Positions 7,480-10,414 of a stretch of DNA of 10,414 nucleotides are shown here, one piece after another; the first letter of the stretch is position 1; each line of letters starts with the position of its first letter. The notes under the pieces were generated by a model. The model was not told the DNA's origin, did not search any database, and saw nothing but the letters and a program-made list of their open reading frames with translations. The translations under genes were made by a program, and so were the position numbers. The DNA comes from Nitrososphaerota archaeon (lineage in GTDB: Archaea > Thermoproteota > Nitrososphaeria > Nitrososphaerales > UBA183), in NCBI GenBank assembly GCA_029785235.1, contig JAFMAA010000035.1:1-10414 (forward strand), given 5' to 3'.

Positions 7480-9028
7480 GGTCCCTCATGCTTTCTCGGA
7501 TGCGGGCCCCCAGAGTGTCCAACTCCGCGAACTGCTCCTCCAAGGTCTTCGTAAGTCTCGCCATCTTCTCGTCGAACGGCTCTCCATCGTCCTCCGCCTC
7601 CTCCGCTCCGACGTACCTTCCTGGCGTCAAGACGAATCCGTGCGACTCGACCTCCTTCAGAGCCACTGACTTGCAGAAACCTGCAACGTCCGCGTACTTC
7701 CCCGCCTCCTTCTCCCCCCGCCACGCGTGGTACGTCCTCGCGATCTTGGGGATCTCCTCATCCGACAACTCGCGGTGCGTTCGGTCCACAAGGTGTCCCA
7801 TCTTGCGGGCGTCAACGAAGAGAATCTGCCCGCGTCGGTCTCGGAATCTCCCGTCCGACTTGTCGCGGCTCAGGAACCAAAGGCACGCAGGAATCATCGA
7901 GCCATAGAAGAGCTGGCCCGGGAGGGCAATCATGCAGTCGACAAGATCGGCTTGGACGATGGCCTTCCGAATATCTCCCTCGCCGCTCGTCTGCGAGGAC
8001 ATGGAACCGTTCGCCATGACGAACCCCGCAATCCCGCCCGGGGCCAGGTGGTGAATCATGTGCTGTATCCAGGCATAGTTCGCGTTTCGGGCGGGGGGCC
8101 CTCCGAACTTCCAGCGAACGTCGTCGCGGAGCCCCTCCCCGCCCCAAGTCGACATATTGAATGGTGGATTCGCGAGGATGAAATCGGCCTTCAGGTCCTT
8201 ATGGAGGTCGTTTCGGAACGTGTCGGCGTTATGTGGTCCGAGGTTCGCCTCGATACCCCGAATTGCGAGGTTCATCTTGGCGAGCTTCCACGTCGTCGGG
8301 TTCGATTCCTGACCGAAGATCGAGATGTCCCCCAGCTTCCCACCGTGCTCTTTGATGAACTCCTCGCTTTGGACGAACATCCCGCTTGAGCCGCAGCACG
8401 GGTCGTAGACACGCCCCTTGAAGGGCTCTATCATCTCGACGATAAGACGGACGACGCAGCGAGGCGTGTAGAACTCCCCGCCCTTCTTCCCCTCTGCGGA
8501 AGCGAACTGTCCGAGGAAGTACTCGTAGACTCTTCCGAGAACATCCTTCGAGCGGTTCTCTTTGTCGCCAAGCCCGATGGTTCCAACGAGGTCGATGAGC
8601 CGCCCGAGTACGACCTTGTCGAGCGTAGGGCGCGCGTAGTCCTTCGGGAGAACTCCCTTGAGCGAAGGGTTGTCTCGCTCGATAGCATCCATCGCGTCGT
8701 CGACGGTCTTCCCGATGGTCGGTTGCTTGGCGCTGGCCTGAAGGAAGGACCAGCGAGCCTCCTTCGGGACCCAGAACACCCCCTCGGCTCGGTAGGCGTC
8801 CCGATCTTCGGCCTCGTCGGGGTGTTCCTTGAGGAGCTGGAAGTGATGCTCCTCGAAGGCGTCCGAGATGTACTTCAGGAAGACCAGGCCGAGGACGACG
8901 TGCTTGTATTCCGCCGCGTCGACCTGTCCGCGGAGCTCGTCGGCGGCGAGCCACATCTTGGCTTCGAAACCGAGGTTGGCGCCGCCATTGGAACTGTTCG
9001 CCTTCTTTGGTCGGCCCCTGCCCGCCAT
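7466..9028 (-). CDS. hsdM: Type I restriction-modification methyltransferase HsdM
   Basis: HsdM transfers a methyl group from S-adenosylmethionine to N6 of adenine in the host's recognition sites, protecting them from HsdR. The 520-aa product has an N-terminal helical domain (about 20-155). The catalytic domain follows, with GGEFYTPR (183-190), the SAM-binding motif [11 protein letters not shown] (209-218) and the catalytic motif IV NPPF (287-290). These are the expected gamma-class amino-methyltransferase motifs. A helical tail ends in a charged stretch (about 470-520), likely for contact with HsdS. The basic, disordered start ([10 protein letters not shown]) is common for the family. The ATG at 9028 directly follows the stop of the zinc-ribbon gene and has an ideal AAGGAGG (9035-9041) 6 nt upstream. 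The length is normal and no damage is visible. Confidence 0.97.
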   Translation of the reverse strand: MAGRGRPKKANSSNGGANLGFEAKMWLAADELRGQVDAAEYKHVVLGLVFLKYISDAFEEHHFQLLKEHPDEAEDRDAYRAEGVFWVPKEARWSFLQASAKQPTIGKTVDDAMDAIERDNPSLKGVLPKDYARPTLDKVVLGRLIDLVGTIGLGDKENRSKDVLGRVYEYFLGQFASAEGKKGGEFYTPRCVVRLIVEMIEPFKGRVYDPCCGSSGMFVQSEEFIKEHGGKLGDISIFGQESNPTTWKLAKMNLAIRGIEANLGPHNADTFRNDLHKDLKADFILANPPFNMSTWGGEGLRDDVRWKFGGPPARNANYAWIQHMIHHLAPGGIAGFVMANGSMSSQTSGEGDIRKAIVQADLVDCMIALPGQLFYGSMIPACLWFLSRDKSDGRFRDRRGQILFVDARKMGHLVDRTHRELSDEEIPKIARTYHAWRGEKEAGKYADVAGFCKSVALKEVESHGFVLTPGRYVGAEEAEDDGEPFDEKMARLTKTLEEQFAELDTLGARIRESMRDLGLE

Positions 9029-9181
9029 TCAAGCCCTCCTTCTCGGAACGGGTCGTACCCGCTTCTTGTTCCAGTAAGGGCTCTTACACTTGGGGCACCT
9101 TGAGGGTTCGTGGTCCAACCTCGGGAGCCACTTATGGCAGCATCGATTGCAAAGCCACGCCTTGACGGAAACCTGAGGCAC
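9029..9181 (-). CDS. Small zinc-ribbon protein, first gene of the RM operon
   Basis: This 50-aa gene is easily missed by gene finders. Its frame gives WLCNRCCHKWLPR (9-21) and RCPKCKSPYW (28-37), that is C11xxC14 and C29xxC32, a four-cysteine zinc ribbon followed by a basic tail (KKRVRP...RRRA). The pattern CxxC.HxWxPR...CPKCKSPYW recurs in small zinc-ribbon proteins of archaea and some bacteria, often beside RM or toxin-antitoxin genes; that statement is from memory of the family. The start is GTG at 9181: an in-frame TGA lies 12 codons upstream and no other ATG/GTG start is available between. The stop TGA directly abuts the hsdM ATG. There is no Shine-Dalgarno sequence, but a TATA-like box ends 21 nt upstream, suggesting a leaderless mRNA. 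It may bind DNA, RNA or a partner subunit, and could regulate the operon. The exact role is unknown. Confidence 0.83.
   Translation of the reverse strand: MPQVSVKAWLCNRCCHKWLPRLDHEPSRCPKCKSPYWNKKRVRPVPRRRA
9035..9041 (-). promoter_or_regulatory. Ribosome binding site of hsdM
   Basis: AAGGAGG on the minus strand, 6 nt before the hsdM ATG. It lies inside the last codons of the zinc-ribbon gene, so translation of the two genes is probably coupled. Confidence 0.85.
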
Positions 9182-9202
9182 AGATAGGTCGAGGGACCAC
9201 CC

Positions 9203-9210
9203 CTTATAAG
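9203..9210 (-). promoter_or_regulatory. TATA-like box of the RM operon
   Basis: The octamer CTTATAAG ends exactly 21 nt upstream of the GTG at 9181, centred near -25. This fits an archaeal TATA box feeding a leaderless transcript of the five-gene operon. TTGACG lies just upstream but only 4 nt from this box, which is wrong for a bacterial -35/-10 pair. The octamer is a perfect palindrome, so it could in principle also serve the plus strand. Confidence 0.5.
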
Positions 9211-9601
9211 AACGTCAATCATACCCCTAAATGTAGCACGTGTGCCCCCTCCTCCTCTCGGGTTATGGGTCCTCCCCCGCGTCAACGGGAGCATTTGCGA
9301 AGCCTCCAACGGCATTGACCGCCGCCGCGAGGCAGTGGCCCCGCACCAACTCCCTTTCGATTCGGAAGTCGCCGAGGGCAACTCGGGAACGATGTCGGTC
9401 GAGGCGGCGCGGAAGCTCGCCCGTCCCTTGCTCGGCCGAGCGAAGACGCTCGGCCTCGAGGTCCCGTTCGAGGCGTACGCGGGGTGGTTGATATAGACAC
9501 AGGCGATGCGATCCTAACGGTCACCAAGCCCATGAACTCGGAATCTCGCTGGCGAGGCTGTGGGATAGGAAGAGCTGGACGGCTTCGGGCGGGCCCCCCC
9601 T
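9211..9601. other. Intergenic region between the RM promoter and the IS630-like element
   Basis: Apart from the doubtful plus-strand ORF at 9242-9496, I see no gene, tRNA-like structure or clear repeat array here. The end of the IS630-like element should lie near 9600-9710, but its inverted repeat cannot be identified because the other end is outside the window. Confidence 0.5.
9242..9496 (+). CDS. Possible small ORF or gene fragment, divergent from the RM operon
   Basis: A GTG-started frame of 84 codons runs from 9242 to the TAG ending at 9496. Its second half, from MSVEAARKLARPLL to the end VPFEAYAGWLI (about 51-84), looks like real coding sequence: GC-rich third positions and amphipathic helical content. 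The first half (rich in proline, no motif) does not. No Shine-Dalgarno sequence is evident at the GTG or at the internal ATG (9392). It could be a short protein, or the remnant of a gene disrupted when the island or the IS630-like element arrived. I recognise no family and assign no function. Confidence 0.25.
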   Translation: MPPPPLGLWVLPRVNGSICEASNGIDRRREAVAPHQLPFDSEVAEGNSGTMSVEAARKLARPLLGRAKTLGLEVPFEAYAGWLI

Positions 9602-10414
9602 CTATGGGATAGTCGCTCGGAAGCCACTCCCCGTGTGGTTTCGCACGGAAGAACTGATTTCCCCGCATCTAATGGCGCGGCCACGAAAGATGGCTTTTTC
9701 CCTACGGGGCCTGAGCCAAATCGGCCTCTTGGCTCTGTGACGGTGGTCTTGGCGCACGGTGTCGCGGAACCGCTTCCCTCTCGCCTGTCGTTCCTCATTG
9801 CGATAGCGGACCGCCGAGTCGAGCGCCCGGCCCACGGCCCCAGGGGTCGTGTACGTCTCCCCGGCCAGGGCCAGCTTCTGGAGGTCCCCGGCGTGGCACT
9901 CCACCGGGTCCAGGTGACTCGCCCGCGTGGGCGTGGGGCACAGTCGCACCTTGTTCGCTCTCGCCCACTGACGTATGGCTGCCGTCCAGTGGTTGCTGGC
10001 CCCGTCCCAGATCAAATTGATCCACTGGTCCCGAGGATACTCCGCCCGCACGTCCTTCAGATACTCCAGCCAGTTCGCCGCATGCTTCGTCCGATAGACC
10101 CGACCGTACAAGCGCTGGTGAAACGCATTCAGTGTGAGGAAGTAGTAGACCGTCCCGAACTCCCGGTGGTACTCGGCAGGGATTCGCCCGGGACGCTGGT
10201 GAGGGAACCACCCCTCTCCGCCGTGCGGGATCAGCTGGATCGGCCCGATCTCGTCGGCCGAGAGGACGACCGGCGGGTTGTGGCGTTTCCGAGTGAGCGG
10301 GTCGATCTTCCGCTTCTTCGCCTCGAAGAGCGGGTCGGGGGAGGTCTTCCAGGTGCGGATCGACTGGTGGGAGACCTCGTCCTCGTGGAGGATCACCCGC
10401 AGCCACTCCTCGCT
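9602..10414 (-). CDS. IS630-family DDE transposase, C-terminal part
   Basis: The frame is open from the window edge (10414) to its stop at 9602, so the N-terminal helix-turn-helix part is missing and the true start is outside. Counting from the GTG at 10396, the catalytic triad is D48 in VVLSADE (43-49), D131 in LIWDGASNHW (128-137) and E166 in PTPTRASHLDPVE (154-166). The last two are separated by 34 residues, the DD34E spacing of the IS630/Tc1-mariner group. These enzymes cut and paste the element, usually at TA dinucleotides. Similarity to the family fades after about residue 225. The last 40 or so residues (from about 9725 down) probably read through the element's end into flanking DNA. 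The core triad is intact, but activity cannot be judged without the N-terminus. Confidence 0.88.
   Translation of the reverse strand, partial: SEEWLRVILHEDEVSHQSIRTWKTSPDPLFEAKKRKIDPLTRKRHNPPVVLSADEIGPIQLIPHGGEGWFPHQRPGRIPAEYHREFGTVYYFLTLNAFHQRLYGRVYRTKHAANWLEYLKDVRAEYPRDQWINLIWDGASNHWTAAIRQWARANKVRLCPTPTRASHLDPVECHAGDLQKLALAGETYTTPGAVGRALDSAVRYRNEERQARGKRFRDTVRQDHRHRAKRPIWLRPRREKAIFRGRAIRCGEISSSVRNHTGSGFRATIP

Noticed and set aside
8229..9032. 267-codon minus-strand frame overlapping hsdM
   Set aside because: Out of frame with the intact HsdM motifs and with the zinc ribbon; arginine-rich shadow sequence.
9211..9222. TTGACG on the minus strand as a bacterial -35 box
   Set aside because: Only 4 nt separate it from the TATA-like octamer and no -10 element lies about 17 nt downstream.
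9631..9648. Hairpin CCGTGTG-GTTT-CGCACGG near the IS630-like end
   Set aside because: 7-bp stem with a G-U pair and no T-tract; it lies within the read-through tail of the transposase frame and has no clear role.

Overview
The window is about 10.4 kb of GC-rich DNA. It reads as an accessory defence island: a Type I restriction-modification (RM) operon lying between two insertion-sequence remnants. The left edge (1 to about 1040, + strand) is the 3' part of an IS21-family element: the last 67 codons of an IstA-like transposase, then the IstB ATPase and repeated terminal motifs. The right edge (9602-10414, - strand) is the C-terminal part of an IS630-like DD34E transposase, cut by the window end.

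The core is one tightly packed minus-strand operon, read from high to low coordinates: a 50-aa zinc-ribbon protein (9181-9029), hsdM methyltransferase (9028-7466), hsdS specificity subunit (7479-6172), hsdR restriction/translocase subunit (6175-3095) and a GIY-YIG plus DUF4357-like protein (3068-2133). Junctions are TGA directly abutting ATG, a 14-nt overlap, a 4-nt ATGA overlap and a 26-nt gap, so the five genes are probably co-transcribed. HsdM and HsdS would form the methylase, and HsdR adds ATP-dependent translocation and cleavage. The zinc-ribbon and GIY-YIG proteins are accessory partners whose role the sequence does not reveal. Further left is a separate 209-aa minus-strand gene of unknown function (1789-1160).

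The first genes of the two transcription units (zinc ribbon and the 209-aa gene) have no Shine-Dalgarno sequence. Each has an AT-rich, TATA-like octamer ending exactly 21 nt upstream of the start codon. The internal genes hsdM and the GIY-YIG gene have good Shine-Dalgarno sites. Leaderless first genes with a TATA box centred near -25, together with Shine-Dalgarno-led internal genes, is an archaeal pattern. The CxxC...CxxC zinc-ribbon type is also common in archaea. I therefore favour a GC-rich archaeon as host, as an inference; a bacterial host is not excluded.

The most interesting points are the five-gene RM cassette with accessory proteins at both ends, the matching promoter geometry, a strong imperfect inverted repeat next to the promoter of the orphan gene, and the internal similarity of the two HsdS recognition domains.
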